Positions 1 to 10,844 of a stretch of 64,000 nt of DNA are shown here, piece after piece. The notes under the pieces are model-generated. The model saw nothing but the letters and a program-made list of their open reading frames with translations. It searched no databases and was not told the origin of the DNA. Source of the stretch: Branchiostoma lanceolatum. Taxonomy: Eukaryota; Chordata; Leptocardii; Amphioxiformes; Branchiostomatidae. Position 1 is the first letter of the stretch, and each line of letters starts with the position of its first letter. The position numbers and the translations under genes were made by a program. Location: positions 22,167,769 through 22,231,768 of the forward strand of contig NC_089727.1 of assembly GCF_035083965.1 (NCBI RefSeq), in the 5' to 3' direction.

Positions 1-515
1 TACAGGCGGATCCAACCTAACGGATCCGACTAAATGCGCAATGGAATATGGAATATTTCCGGAAGAATCCGAAAATAAGGAATTTTCGACGAATACGGAA
101 CCGTACACTGTACGGAAATGCCACAGATCCTGACGGATGCGTACAGGGATTTTTCTGTATTTTGGTCGTATACTGACGGATACTGACGAATCCAACCTAA
201 CGGATCCGAAAATTTCCGCACCGGGATCGGGAATATTTCCGGAGGAATCCGAAAATGAGTTTTTTTCGACGGATACGGAGCCGTACACTGTACGGAGATC
301 CTGACGGATACGTACAGGAATTCTTCTATATTTTTTAAAAGAAAATGGCGGATACTGACGGATACAAGCGGACTGTGATCCGGAACCTCAGATCCGGAGG
401 AATACAAAAATAGGAATTTTCGACGGATATGGGGCCTTACATTGCACGAAATTGCCCAAGATCCTGACAGATACGTACAGTATGTATTTGCCACGGATAC
501 AGACTGATCCAACAT
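1..515. repeat. Diverged ~178-bp tandem repeat rich in GGATCCGA
   Basis: About three degenerate copies of a unit. The segment AACCTAACGGATCCGA near 15 recurs near 193, and a looser third copy begins near 362. Each unit carries TATTTCCGGA, TTTTCGACGGATACGG and GATCCTGACGGATACGTACA blocks. Long open frames across it come from the repeat structure and show no domain-like content, so I do not call a gene. The motif vocabulary is shared with the repeat at 1990-2700. Confidence 0.7.
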
Positions 516-1989
516 ACAGACTTTCTATAATCGTTGACATATTGTTACTCTGAGTATGTTTGTATTTGCCACGAATATGTACAAATCAAACACACAAAGT
601 TTGATAGAATGGTTGATTATTCATAAATACGCGTGCATTCTTAATTTAACGATACCCAACACATTATTATTCAATGACAGGAAGTTTTGGGAAAGCCTGA
701 ATGTAACATTATTTCATATTTCAACATATATGCATTTCTAAGTTCAAAAACTATCAAATACAATACGGAAGTTCTATGTGGCTAAATAATCCATTTCGTT
801 TAAGACAGGCCGAGGGACATCCACATACTCAAAGCACCTCTGCATATGCAGGTTGATGTCGGTAAATTGGGGTTGTGTAAGCACAATTGGTATAAAATGT
901 ATTACAATTAACAACCATCACATCATGGTGGTAATAATTACTGCTGTATAGTGCACTTGGACCAAATATTTCTACATGTTCTACATATTCTACTCAAGTA
1001 ATGAAAGCCTTTGTGGCCAGCTCTTCGTCTAAAAGATATCAGATACAATTAATTTCAAATACAGAGGTTGAAAATAGAAACTTCAAAGTAACATTATACT
1101 GTCTGAAAAACTCCCATGATGACACGCCACATTTTACACGTAAGTAGTAGTAGCTAACATTGAGGTGTACCGATGATGGACTTAAGCCTTACCAAAGGAG
1201 CCTGAGGTACTCTGAGCATCTGACAGCTAATTGCTTTGTTCCAAGCCAAGCTAAGGTCCTCACAACATGTGCTGCATTTGTGAAGGAAGTATCTGCCGAT
1301 GCTGTATAGGATATATATATAAAGGGAAACAATGACAAATATTAAACATATCACATAATCACATTTGTAAAAAATGAATCTGGCATCGTTTAATTGAATA
1401 CGTAAAACTTACATTCATAACTTGAATATGATATTGATCAAACATGTACAGCTATAACTGAATGCAATAATCACTGAAACACACTACTACCTCCACATAA
1501 GTTCCAGCTCACTATCCACAAACTGTGGGACCTTTGTGGGACAAATACTTATGACATTCTCTTCCGTTACAGGATATCTTTAATTATCTTTCCCTCAACC
1601 GCTTGCTATGTTGTATCTGAAACGTTAACCAGACACAAATGTCTGTTGACCATTGGCAAGAACGAACAAATTGAAAGCTATAAATTTCCTAGATCAAAGG
1701 GCAGTCCCTCTAAATGATGAATCGACTCCCTACCAACTTTACAAGGGGGAGGGGGCGACGAATATTGCATGCACGAAGAAGACTACTTCGCAATGCCGCG
1801 CGTTTTAGTTTACACCGAATCCCCTTCGACTCTCAAGTCACTAAAAATCACTGGTCGACCATGGTAGACTCTGACGTTGCCATGTTAAGCACAGAGAGTG
1901 ATGAAACGCCGTTTTTGTCTCCGTGCTGTTCACCGACAAAACCGTTTCTCGCGCCTGACGTCATGACACGCAGTGTCTTGTGGGAGATT
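516..1989. other. No recognisable gene
   Basis: AT-rich unique-looking sequence. Short open frames only, none with domain-like composition or paired splice sites that I could join. Nothing further seen. Confidence 0.5.
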
Positions 1990-2700
1990 GGACACGAATC
2001 CGTGTTCCGTATACGTCAGGATTTGTCGGAATTGTTGGATCTGAGGTGCATCGGATCCAATCGGAAATGTTACGTATCTGCTATGATGCACGATTGCGGA
2101 TCCGCTGGATTTTTCAGGATCTGAGATCATGCCGTGCAGTGTGTATTTGTTGGTTAAGATCCGAAGCAACTACCGACAAACAAACAATCCGATTATCTCT
2201 GCCATATTGACAAATATCTGAAAACGAAGGATCCGCGCAAATATCCTCAGGTATCCGAGGCGCATCACAGATCCAGACGTATACAGCGTCGGAATTGCCG
2301 GATCTGAGGTGTAACTGGTATTTGTCTGAATTCGCTCGGAAACGTTCCGTATCTGTACCCGAAACGTATGAAGGATCCAGACGTATACGGCGCCGGAATT
2401 GTCGGATCTGAGGTGCATCGGATTCAATCGGAAACGTTCCGGGTCTGCTATAATGCGCAAATCCGGATCTGCTGGATTCGTCAGGAAATGAGATCATGCC
2501 GTGCCGTGTGTATTTATTCGTCAGGATCCGAAGCAACTACCGACATACAAACAATCCGAACATTCCAAATACAAAAAAAACGAGGGATCCGCACAAATAT
2601 TTTCGGGTATCCGAGGCGCATCACGGATCCAGAGGAATACGGCGTCGGAATTGGTCGGATCTTCGGGCACCTCAGTATCCGAGCAGTGAACTGGGATTTT
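1990..2700. repeat. ~367-bp tandem duplication of a GATCCG-rich unit
   Basis: The block starting GAGATCATGCCGTG near 2122 recurs near 2489. The downstream marker TCCGAAGCAACTACCGACA repeats at the same spacing of about 367 bp, as does the upstream marker GATCTGAGGTGCATCGGAT (2039 and 2406). A bit over two copies are present. Overlapping open frames on both strands are repeat artefacts. Confidence 0.75.
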
Positions 2701-4233
2701 TCCGGATTCGCTCGGAAACGCCATGAGGCCCGATTCCGGATACGTCGGATCCGTCAGGATACGTGGCCATTTCGTGCAGTGCAGGTTACATCGATGCTTC
2801 CTCCTCGCATCCTGCCTATCTGCACTGTATTCAAATACGTAGACCCAGTACAGAGAAACACAATGTGTCATGTGAAACAAACACACAGAAGACTCTTTTT
2901 TTCATTGAAGCGACAAACACACACACACAGAAAACAAGACAAGGAGATAAAAATCATATGTCCTGATGAAAATGCTGCAGCTAAGTGTTGCTGTTATCCA
3001 CAGGTCCGCAAGGGGGAGCAGCTGCTTGGTAGTTGCTTCTGGGCGCAGAGGGATGTCTCGGTGTTCCTCCGTCCGGGGCTCTTCAGGTGTCGCCGGTTTC
3101 TTGATGACGAAGAAAAGAAGAAACATCTTTTATTTTCCCATGGAAGGTACGAAAATAATTTTACCATTTGTGTCTCAAGATGCTACGGTCATCCTTTCGA
3201 CCGTCATTTCATAGGCCTGCTCATTAATGATGCAGAAGACATTCTAATTTTCATAACTTTACCTTTGGATGCCTCATATTCGTTGGTTGAGATTTGAAAC
3301 AAGGAATCATATCTATTTTTTCTAAAGCTAATGCGGCCTTCTATGTCCAGCATTCAATCATATCTAAAGAAGTCATGAAAATTTATCAGCTAATTGTTTA
3401 GCTTCATATGTTGTTGTTTTTCTTTGATTCATTCATGCAGTCAAAAGTATACACTCTTGGTCAAGTTAAAAGAAGACCCAAAATGACAATCAAGGGTTGT
3501 TGCTATCATAATGATAATTCCTAAGATCACAAATACAGCCTTGATCTTGTTAATATGCTTTCCAGATTCTCGGAGGCGGCTACTATAGACAACCACCAGT
3601 GCCCTGGGATGGACATTGCATTCATCTTGATGAAAGCGACCCTTGCAGTTTTGCTGTGCCACTGCAGTTGGGAGTTAAATGGCATCCCTGTGTGGTCGGA
3701 CAAAACAGCCCGATTCGGCAAACCTGACGATCTGGTCTCCCTTCAATCGTTTGACTTCGACTCATTTGAGGCTAGGCGTGCCCTGGGATTGTAATACACA
3801 CCAAAAAAGAAGTTCACGATTTTCAGTACGCATGCGCACCGAAGTGCATTGTGGGTGATATGTCAAAAATGAAGGCCCCTGAGAACTTTTAAAAAAAAAC
3901 GTATTGACAATGATTTGCAAAGTGAGACAATGATCATGACATGTCTTTTAAGTTAGGGACCTTCGCATGTGACATATTACCGACAATGCATTTCACTGCC
4001 GATGCTTACTCAGAATCGTAGACCTCCTTATTTTAATGTGACGTCATCTGAGAAATAATTAACGTTTAGTTAGTCGGCCGCAGTAAACAAGAGCTGAAAA
4101 TGTGACTTTAGATGCATTTTGTTTTTATAATACTATCATTGCTATATAGAAACAGAAAAAGTTGTATTTTTGTGTTATTATCATACAAGCACGTTTATTA
4201 CACCCTCCTTTATACCCCCCATTCCACTTGGAC
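2701..4233. other. No supported gene
   Basis: Contains the weak open frame 3555-3794 (+), a 79-residue frame with no recognisable domain, and a mirror frame on the other strand. No splice model could be built. I see nothing else. Confidence 0.4.
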
Positions 4234-4555
4234 GGCGCTCTCACCGCGCTCTCACGGCGACCTCATTTCGGCCAGATCGCCGTGAGAGCCCCGAGAGCGC
4301 GGCGAGAGCGCCGTGGGAGCGCGGAAGGATCGCGGCGAGAGAGCCGTCACCTCGACGATGATTTTGAACGTGCTCAAAACCTTCGCCGTGAGAGCGCCGA
4401 GAATGGCGATCAAAAAACGAGCGCCGAGAGAGCGCCGAGGGAGCGCGGAGCGAGCGCGGGGAGCGCCTTGAGAGCGCGGTGAGCGCCGTGAGAGCGCCCA
4501 AGGTGGGATCAAAGGGCCGCAGCGAGCGCTCAAGGATCGCAGCGAGCGCTCAATG
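4234..4555. repeat. GC-rich simple repeat of GAGAGCGCC type
   Basis: Dense irregular reiteration of GAGAGCGC, GTGAGAGCGC and GGGAGCGCGG, purine-rich on the plus strand. It gives long Arg/Ala/Ser frames in several registers on both strands, which is typical of low-complexity shadow frames. Confidence 0.85.
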
Positions 4556-4792
4556 AGGATTGAATGGTCTTAACTGTAGTTCAAACAATTTCATTCTTGA
4601 AGTAGTATATCTTGAATTTCTGGGAATTTTGTGGTCAAATCATAGTTTTTCACGTTGGTAATACAAATTGACCAATACCTGCAAGTACTTGCTTCCATTC
4701 AAATTAAATTCCCTCCAAGTTTTATTGTCAGTGGTTCAAAATGTGTTTCAAAATTCTGTGATTTACGTTTCTACTATAACGTAGAATGATAA

Positions 4793-5011
4793 ACTAGAGT
4801 TCCACGACCTCATACCTTCGCCAAAGGATTTTAACCTTTATGACTGACGTATTAGGAGTGTCTCTCATCAATTATAAATCATACTAGTTGATCGTCTTCA
4901 CCCAAATAACAGAAGAAGGTTATGCTAACATCATCAATTATGCATATGAGGTCCTTATCAGCATAATTTGATTCAACTATGTACACCTTCACATAACTTC
5001 CAAATGCCACA
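4793..5011 (-). repeat. Dispersed repeat, copy 1 (inverse copy at 26272-26522)
   Basis: Begins ACTAGAGTTCCACGACCTCA and ends near CTTCCAAATGCCACA. Read on the other strand it matches 26272-26522, including the CATAAAGGTTAAAATC and TTGGGTGAAGA blocks. A shorter relative with CGTGGAACTCTAGTT lies near 22900. It is most simply a non-autonomous mobile element family, class undetermined. Confidence 0.7.
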
Positions 5012-5109
5012 ACTATGAAATTGTACAAGGCTAGGTCAGGAACAATACATTAGTGACAGCTAGCGATGCAGACAGAAACTGCAGTAAATGTTTCATGAGC
5101 CTGAAGTTT

Positions 5110-5345
5110 TGATAGGGACCGTCAGGGGTCACTATTGCACGGTGCTGCATGCTGGCAGAGTCAAGAAGATTAGGTCGAGTTCAGGACACAATAGAACAAA
5201 CCATCCTGCTAAGTGTATGTACCATTGGCGTTTCATTAGAACCTCCCGAATAGTTCAGGACGAGAGATTATCCCCCGACATGAGATATAATCCTTCCCGC
5301 AGGTCATGCTGCTGTTAAACTCAATCTGGACTAGCGCACACCCTA
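5110..5345 (+). repeat. Dispersed repeat family B, copy 1
   Basis: Colinear similarity to 27030-27245 in the same orientation: shared TATTGCACGGT/GATTGCACGGTTG, AGGACACAATAGAA/AGAACACAATAGAA, CGACATGAGATATAATCCTT/CGACATGAGAGATAATCCTT and CAGGTCATGCT/CAGATCATGCT blocks with matching spacing. No coding potential beyond a short frame. Confidence 0.65.
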
Positions 5346-6403
5346 CAGTCATTCTGCACCCAGAGCCATTGTATTCGACCAAGCTATCGTATGTGTGCCT
5401 ATATTTGGCCTCCTGGCAATGTCCATATTTGGCGTCTTAGTCTATATAAGGGGAATCTCCCGGTGCAACAAGTTGTGCAATCTGCGTGTTCACATACCTG
5501 AGCGCACCTACACCAGACCACACCTTCTTAACGTTCTCTCTCACCTGACAAAACAACCCACGAGATGCCTTTTCCTGTAGAGAAATACTGCGGACCATGG
5601 AGGGTCGTCAGCAATTCCGACAACTACCCACAAATCCTGGAGAAACTTGGTACATGTAAAGCTTTTATATATGAAGTTTGTTACTGGTGAAGAGAGGTCT
5701 CTTTGACTATGGACGATAGGCCACCGAGAATATTTTGAAAAAATCTTTTTGGAAATTGCATCCTACTGCAAAGATCAAAAACTAAAATGTTAAAACTTAT
5801 ACCCTCCCTATTCAAATCGACGTTGATTTGTTTGTACACTTCACACACTATCCTGAAGTGTTTTTTTAAGGCACGTAGTCCGCTCCGAGACTGACGGGAA
5901 TAGGTCTTGTGTCAACAACGATTCCGCCCTCCCACCTTGAGACCTCGCCCCTCTCCCCCTCGGGGGAAGCGAATAACTTAGTAGCGCGTTCCCACTCCAT
6001 ATTGACTACTCAAATTTGTGTACTGTAAACTTGATAATGCGCGCGGGGACTTAATTTCTCCTCAGACTAAAACAGCTGAAAAGAAGTAATGCAGAGACAT
6101 TTATACTCTGTTCTATATTTACAATGTACACTTATTATATATATTAACCTGATGTTGCATACCCTTAGTCAACTCTTCAGTACTGCATGTAGTCCCTAAT
6201 TAGAATAACAATCAATAACAACATGTAATGATCACTCATTATTATGTCACTACTCACAATTTTCCACATCATAGATTATACTAAAACTCCAACCTGTCTC
6301 TCTAGCGAGGACTCATTTCAATTAATTTCTTCATTAACGTTTAGGTGATCTATACCATTGAGGGAGGCCACCTAGTCTCCGTGTACCCTGATTATACGCT
6401 CGT

Positions 6404-7230
6404 TATCTTCGCCGAGTATTAGTACTCGGGGAAGATTATGTTTTCGGTTGAAAAATCTGTTGGGTGGGTCTGTATGTATGTCAGGAGCATAACTCAAGAA
6501 AACTTCAATGAATCTTTATGATTTTTGGTAGGTGTGTAGTGGTTGTGCAAAGGAAGGTCAAGTTCGAAAAAGGTTCACCTTGCGTTTTTCAACAGTACTG
6601 CAGCGGACTTTGAATTTTGTGTGTTTGTATGTAGGCAAAAAAAAGTGACGGAAACGTTGATGGATCTTCATGAATTTTTGCAGGTGTGTAGATGTTGTAG
6701 AAACGGAGGTCAAGTTCAAAAATGGTTCCCCTGGCATTTTCCGTCGGTACTGCAGCGGGCTTTGTGTGTATGTGTATTTGTATGTCGCCAACATAACTCG
6801 AGAAGCTGTCGATGGTTCTGCATGATACTTAGTGGGTGGGTAAGGTTTACAGAAAGGAAGGTCAAGTTCGATAATGGGCCTTCTAGCGGGTATCTAAAGT
6901 ATTGCAGCGGAGCTTCAAAGTTTGGGGTGAAATTTTCTGGAGGCGCCAGGTTCATGATTTTTTTATAGTGGATGGGTCTTTGGGCAGGGAACAAGTGGTG
7001 TAAGTTTGGGCCTCTTGACGACTTGTTTTGAGCTGCGGTGGGCCTTTATGTCTGAAACTTTGGAGGAGGATAACTCATGCAGGGTTTGGTGTATCTTTAT
7101 TGCTTTTGGTACGCAGGTACCTTAGGTGATGATTAACATAATGAAATGTATAGTATGCAAATCTGGACTTCATTTACATAATTAAAGAGAGTAATGTATA
7201 ATCCCATTGAAAGCTGTTACTCGACCTCAA
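6404..7230 (+). repeat. Dispersed repeat family C (CTTCGCCGAG... type), copy 1
   Basis: Opens TATCTTCGCCGAGTATTAG and contains repeated TAACTCAAGAA, ATGATTTTTGGTAGGTGTGTAG and AAGGTCAAGTTCGA phrases, ending in AT-rich CATTTACATAATTAA. The same phrases in the same order occur at 24706-26230. The element is internally repetitive. The 141-residue frame here is not a gene. Confidence 0.65.
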
Positions 7231-8549
7231 TTCAGGGACACTTGGAGGATTGCCTGGCTTGGGATTTAGGTCACCCAGCTGTGTGCCAGCTGTGCGCCCT
7301 TCATTTGGTAATAACTCAAGAAGGGGTCAATGGATCATCATAGTTAGGACACAATGAAACCTCTTGTTTGATTTAGGTGATTCTCCAGCAAAAGCTGATT
7401 CACAAGTATCTTTCTCCAAGAATAAGATTCTACTCAAGAGACAGAGGTATTTTTTTGTTGCTGTCTATGTTTATGCACTGATTCGTTATGTTGTAGCCAG
7501 GGAATTGATCTGGTATCATAAGAAAAATATGGATGTTTCTTTTTCTGATTCTAAAGCCTCGTTGAAAAAGCGCCATTGAAAATTCCAATCCGAAAAAAAG
7601 ATATGCCGCAATAGTCGGGTCTGTTGGTTTAGCATACCATTCAGTACCGGGGTGACATCTGACCTATTCTGCGCGTTTGTATCTTTTAACGTAGGCACTA
7701 CCTAGGTTATGTAAGCAACTATAACCTACAAAAATGGTTGCAAAAGTACTAAAATAGCACCGCTACAGAACGATATAATTTTCAGGTACAAAGTTTTCAC
7801 GTTGTAAACGCACTAAGTATATTATACAATGTGGTTGGATTATATATCTGCGGCATCTTGGTTTAATATTTGATCTATTCCATATACAACAAGTCACACC
7901 ACAGTCCAAGAAATACAACACAGTCCTCTTGGCGCTTCAGAAGACACATATATTACATATCACATGTGTACAAAGCCACAATGTCTAGTTCTGAATTGCA
8001 TCACAAAATACATCTCGGTTAAAATGTCTGTTTTTACACTCACATATACATGGATGTAAAGCATCATAAAATACTTTGTGTTTTGTAAATATATTTTTGT
8101 CATGTCACTTTGATTTATACATGTACAATTTCAAAAGTATCTACAATTTCAATACAATTTCACACATAAACAGGTCGTCTCTGAAGTGAAGTTTTGTGTC
8201 TTCGCTTACATACGATGACCCATATATTATACTTCAATGACATAATAAAATCACACATGCTGACGCTAGGTGATGACCAAAATGGATAAATCAATAAATA
8301 ATCAATTTAAAAGAAAATAAATCAAAATACGTTCACTCTTGCTCTTGATTTAAGCACAGTATCTTGATATTTATGTACACATGGAAATTAAATGTAGACA
8401 AATGGTAGACTATTATGACTTCTACTGAGTGGACGCGCCATTGTTGACACAGTAGTCACATGTAATTTCTAATGATCACCTTGTTGAGCATGCATTGTGG
8501 CATAAAATCTCGTCAAGTCTTCAGCAAATATTTTCTGATACAGCTCCTA
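7231..8549. other. 3' flank of the minus-strand coiled-coil gene
   Basis: AT-rich. It must hold the 3' UTR of the gene ending at 8550, but I see no canonical AATAAA on the minus strand. An ATTAAA variant lies near 7861-7866. No gene seen. Confidence 0.4.
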
Positions 8550-10844
8550 TCAGAATAACGTAGTGGTCAGCCTGTGGCCCCTCTTAATTCTGGACTTCAG
8601 CAGTGCCAGTGGGAAAGACGCGGGGTCGTTTCGAACAGTGCCCTCTCCCTCAGTGCCAGGAAGCGTTGGACTCTTTCCTTGGCAGGACGCAGTGGCCGTC
8701 TTGTTGGTTGACGACGTAGGCTGACATCTCTGCAATATCTTCTGCTGCGCGGCGTGGGCATGCTCTGGTGTCGATGAATTCTCAATCACAATTTCCAGTC
8801 CTGAGGGTTCATCATTTCTTACAACCCCTGGTGCAGACCGGAACTGTGGTTTTATGTCTCCACCACCGACTTCAGGAGTTGACAGCGAGTCCGAAGACGC
8901 CCTTAACCTAACAGAGGGCCTCTGCGTCAATTCACTGTGGTTTAGCTTGTAGTCTCCCGAACAGGCCTTTGCTGGGGACGACGCTGACTTTAGAGCAGAG
9001 TCAGGATTGTCGGGTGGAGCATTTGTTTGTCCACGATCCATTGCACGCATTAAGCGTACCTGTTGAGCATAGGCTGCTATGCGTTGAGAGAGAAGGTACT
9101 GTTTCATGACGGAGTCAGGTAACACCATTAAACGTGCCTGGTGAGCATAGGCTGCTAGACGTCGAGAGAGGAGGTACTGTTGCACGAGCGAGTCAGGTAT
9201 AGCCTCGTACAGCGCACCAATCGGACAGGAGTGGACCATAGAAGACTGTGGATGGACTCTGTGCTCTTCAAGACTCCGGGTGACGCTCTGCTCAGCGAGG
9301 GACTCTGGAGGGCACGGCAGCTCTAGCTCAGGATTTCCCGATGGCTCTGTTATGTTTGCATCACATGACGGTAGGCTGCGATTCAAGAAGCCCTGTGGGG
9401 TGGCAGGTTCCTTCGCGGACGTTTCACCCTCATTTGCGCCATTTGTTGGAGGGTATCCATCGGGCTTTTTAGTCTCCGGCATCGGAGCAGTCGCAGGTTC
9501 ATTCTCTGTCTGTGCATGCTGTATGTCATCTGGCAGTTGGAGGTCATTGGGGAGGAGCTCAGGCATCACACCAGCTGAAGTTTCCTTCTTCTCTGCTTGC
9601 TTGTGCTGAAGGTCATCTTGCAGTGTGATGTCATTGGGAAGGAGCTCAGTCATCACACCAGCTGACGTTTCACTGTGATTTAGCTTGTAATCTCCCGAAA
9701 AGGCCTGTGCTTGGGTCGACGCTGACTTTCGTGCAGGGTAAGGATTCTCAGGTGGAACATTTTTTAGTCCACGATCCATTGCAGACGTTGAACGTGCCTG
9801 TTGAGCATAGGCTGCTATGCGTTTAGAAAGAAGGTACTGTTGCAAGACGGAGTCAGGTATAGCCTCGTCCAGCTCATCAAGCGGACAGGAGTGGACCATA
9901 GAAGACTCCGGATGGACTCTGTGCTCAACAAGACTCCGGGTGACGCTCTGCTCAGCGAGGGACTCTGGAGGGCACGGCAGCTCTTGCTCAGGAATTCCCG
10001 ATGGCTCTGTTATGTTTGCATCACCTGACGGCAAGCTGCGACTCGAATAGCCCTGTGGGGTGGCAGGTTCTTTCCCGAACGTTTCACCCTCATTTGCACT
10101 ATTTGTTGGAGAGTATCCGTCAGGCTTTTCAGTCTCTGGCATCGGAGCAGTCGCAGGTTCCTTCTCCGTCTGTACATGCTGTATGTCATCTGGCAGAGGT
10201 AGGCCGTTGAGAAGCAGCGTGGGCATCTCAAACACCACGGGTTCCTTCTTATCTGTCGGCTTGTGCTGCTCGTCATCGGGCAGAGCCAGGGGTAGGCCGT
10301 TGAGAAGCAGCGTGGGCATCTCAAACGCCACGGCTTCCTTCTTATCTGTTGGCTTGTGCTGCTCGTCATCGGGCAGAGCCAGGGGTAGGCCGTTGAGAAG
10401 CAGCGTGGGCATCTCAAACGCCACGGCTTCCTTCTTATCTGTCGGCTTGTGCTGCTCGTCATCGGGCAGAGCCAGGGGTAGGCCGTTGAGAAGCAGCGTG
10501 GGCATCTCAAACGCCACGGCTTCCTTCTTATCTGTTGGCTTGTGCTGCTCGTCATCGGGCAGAGCCAGGGGTAGGCCGTTGAGAAGCAGCGTGGGCATCT
10601 CAAACGCCACGGCTTCCTTCTTATCTGTCGGCTTGTGCTGCTCGTCATCGGGCAGAGCCAGGGGTAGGCCGTTGAGAGGCAGCGTGGGTACCTCAAACAC
10701 CACGGCTTCCTTCTTATCTGTTGGCTTGTGCTGCTCGTCATCGGGAAGAGCCAGGGGTAGGTCGTTGAGAAGCAGCGTGGGCATCTCAAACGCCGCATGT
10801 TCCTTCTTAGCTGATGTCCCTGTTATGTCTTTCTTCACTTTACC
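8550..10844 (-). CDS. Terminal repeat-rich exon of the coiled-coil gene
   Basis: Acceptor TTCTTTAG|GGTAAAGTG, phase 0, 764 codons to the stop at 8550. It opens GKVKKDITGTS, then has seven 31-residue units (core FEMPTLLLNGLPLALPDDEQ), the last two residues shorter. A ~220-residue block follows twice, with the landmarks ATAPMPET, LPCPPESLAEQSVTRSL and HPxSSMVHSCP. The QYLLSxRxAAYAxQxR motif occurs three times. Two weaker derivatives of the 31-residue unit (ETSAGVMxELLPND) lie between the large copies. Composition is Pro/Ser/Glu-rich and looks disordered. Ends RIKRGHRLTTTLF. The long antisense frame at 10060-10848 is a shadow of the repeats. Confidence 0.85.
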   Translation of the reverse strand, partial: GKVKKDITGTSAKKEHAAFEMPTLLLNDLPLALPDDEQHKPTDKKEAVVFEVPTLPLNGLPLALPDDEQHKPTDKKEAVAFEMPTLLLNGLPLALPDDEQHKPTDKKEAVAFEMPTLLLNGLPLALPDDEQHKPTDKKEAVAFEMPTLLLNGLPLALPDDEQHKPTDKKEAVAFEMPTLLLNGLPLALPDDEQHKPTDKKEPVVFEMPTLLLNGLPLPDDIQHVQTEKEPATAPMPETEKPDGYSPTNSANEGETFGKEPATPQGYSSRSLPSGDANITEPSGIPEQELPCPPESLAEQSVTRSLVEHRVHPESSMVHSCPLDELDEAIPDSVLQQYLLSKRIAAYAQQARSTSAMDRGLKNVPPENPYPARKSASTQAQAFSGDYKLNHSETSAGVMTELLPNDITLQDDLQHKQAEKKETSAGVMPELLPNDLQLPDDIQHAQTENEPATAPMPETKKPDGYPPTNGANEGETSAKEPATPQGFLNRSLPSCDANITEPSGNPELELPCPPESLAEQSVTRSLEEHRVHPQSSMVHSCPIGALYEAIPDSLVQQYLLSRRLAAYAHQARLMVLPDSVMKQYLLSQRIAAYAQQVRLMRAMDRGQTNAPPDNPDSALKSASSPAKACSGDYKLNHSELTQRPSVRLRASSDSLSTPEVGGGDIKPQFRSAPGVVRNDEPSGLEIVIENSSTPEHAHAAQQKILQRCQPTSSTNKTATASCQGKSPTLPGTEGEGTVRNDPASFPLALLKSRIKRGHRLTTTLF

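Noticed and set aside
2368..3297. 309-residue open frame on the plus strand
   Set aside because: Lies over the GATCCG tandem repeat, has overlapping open frames on both strands and no domain-like segment or conserved splice partners.
4162..4533. Arg/Ala-rich open frames on both strands
   Set aside because: GC-rich simple repeat; all readings are low complexity.
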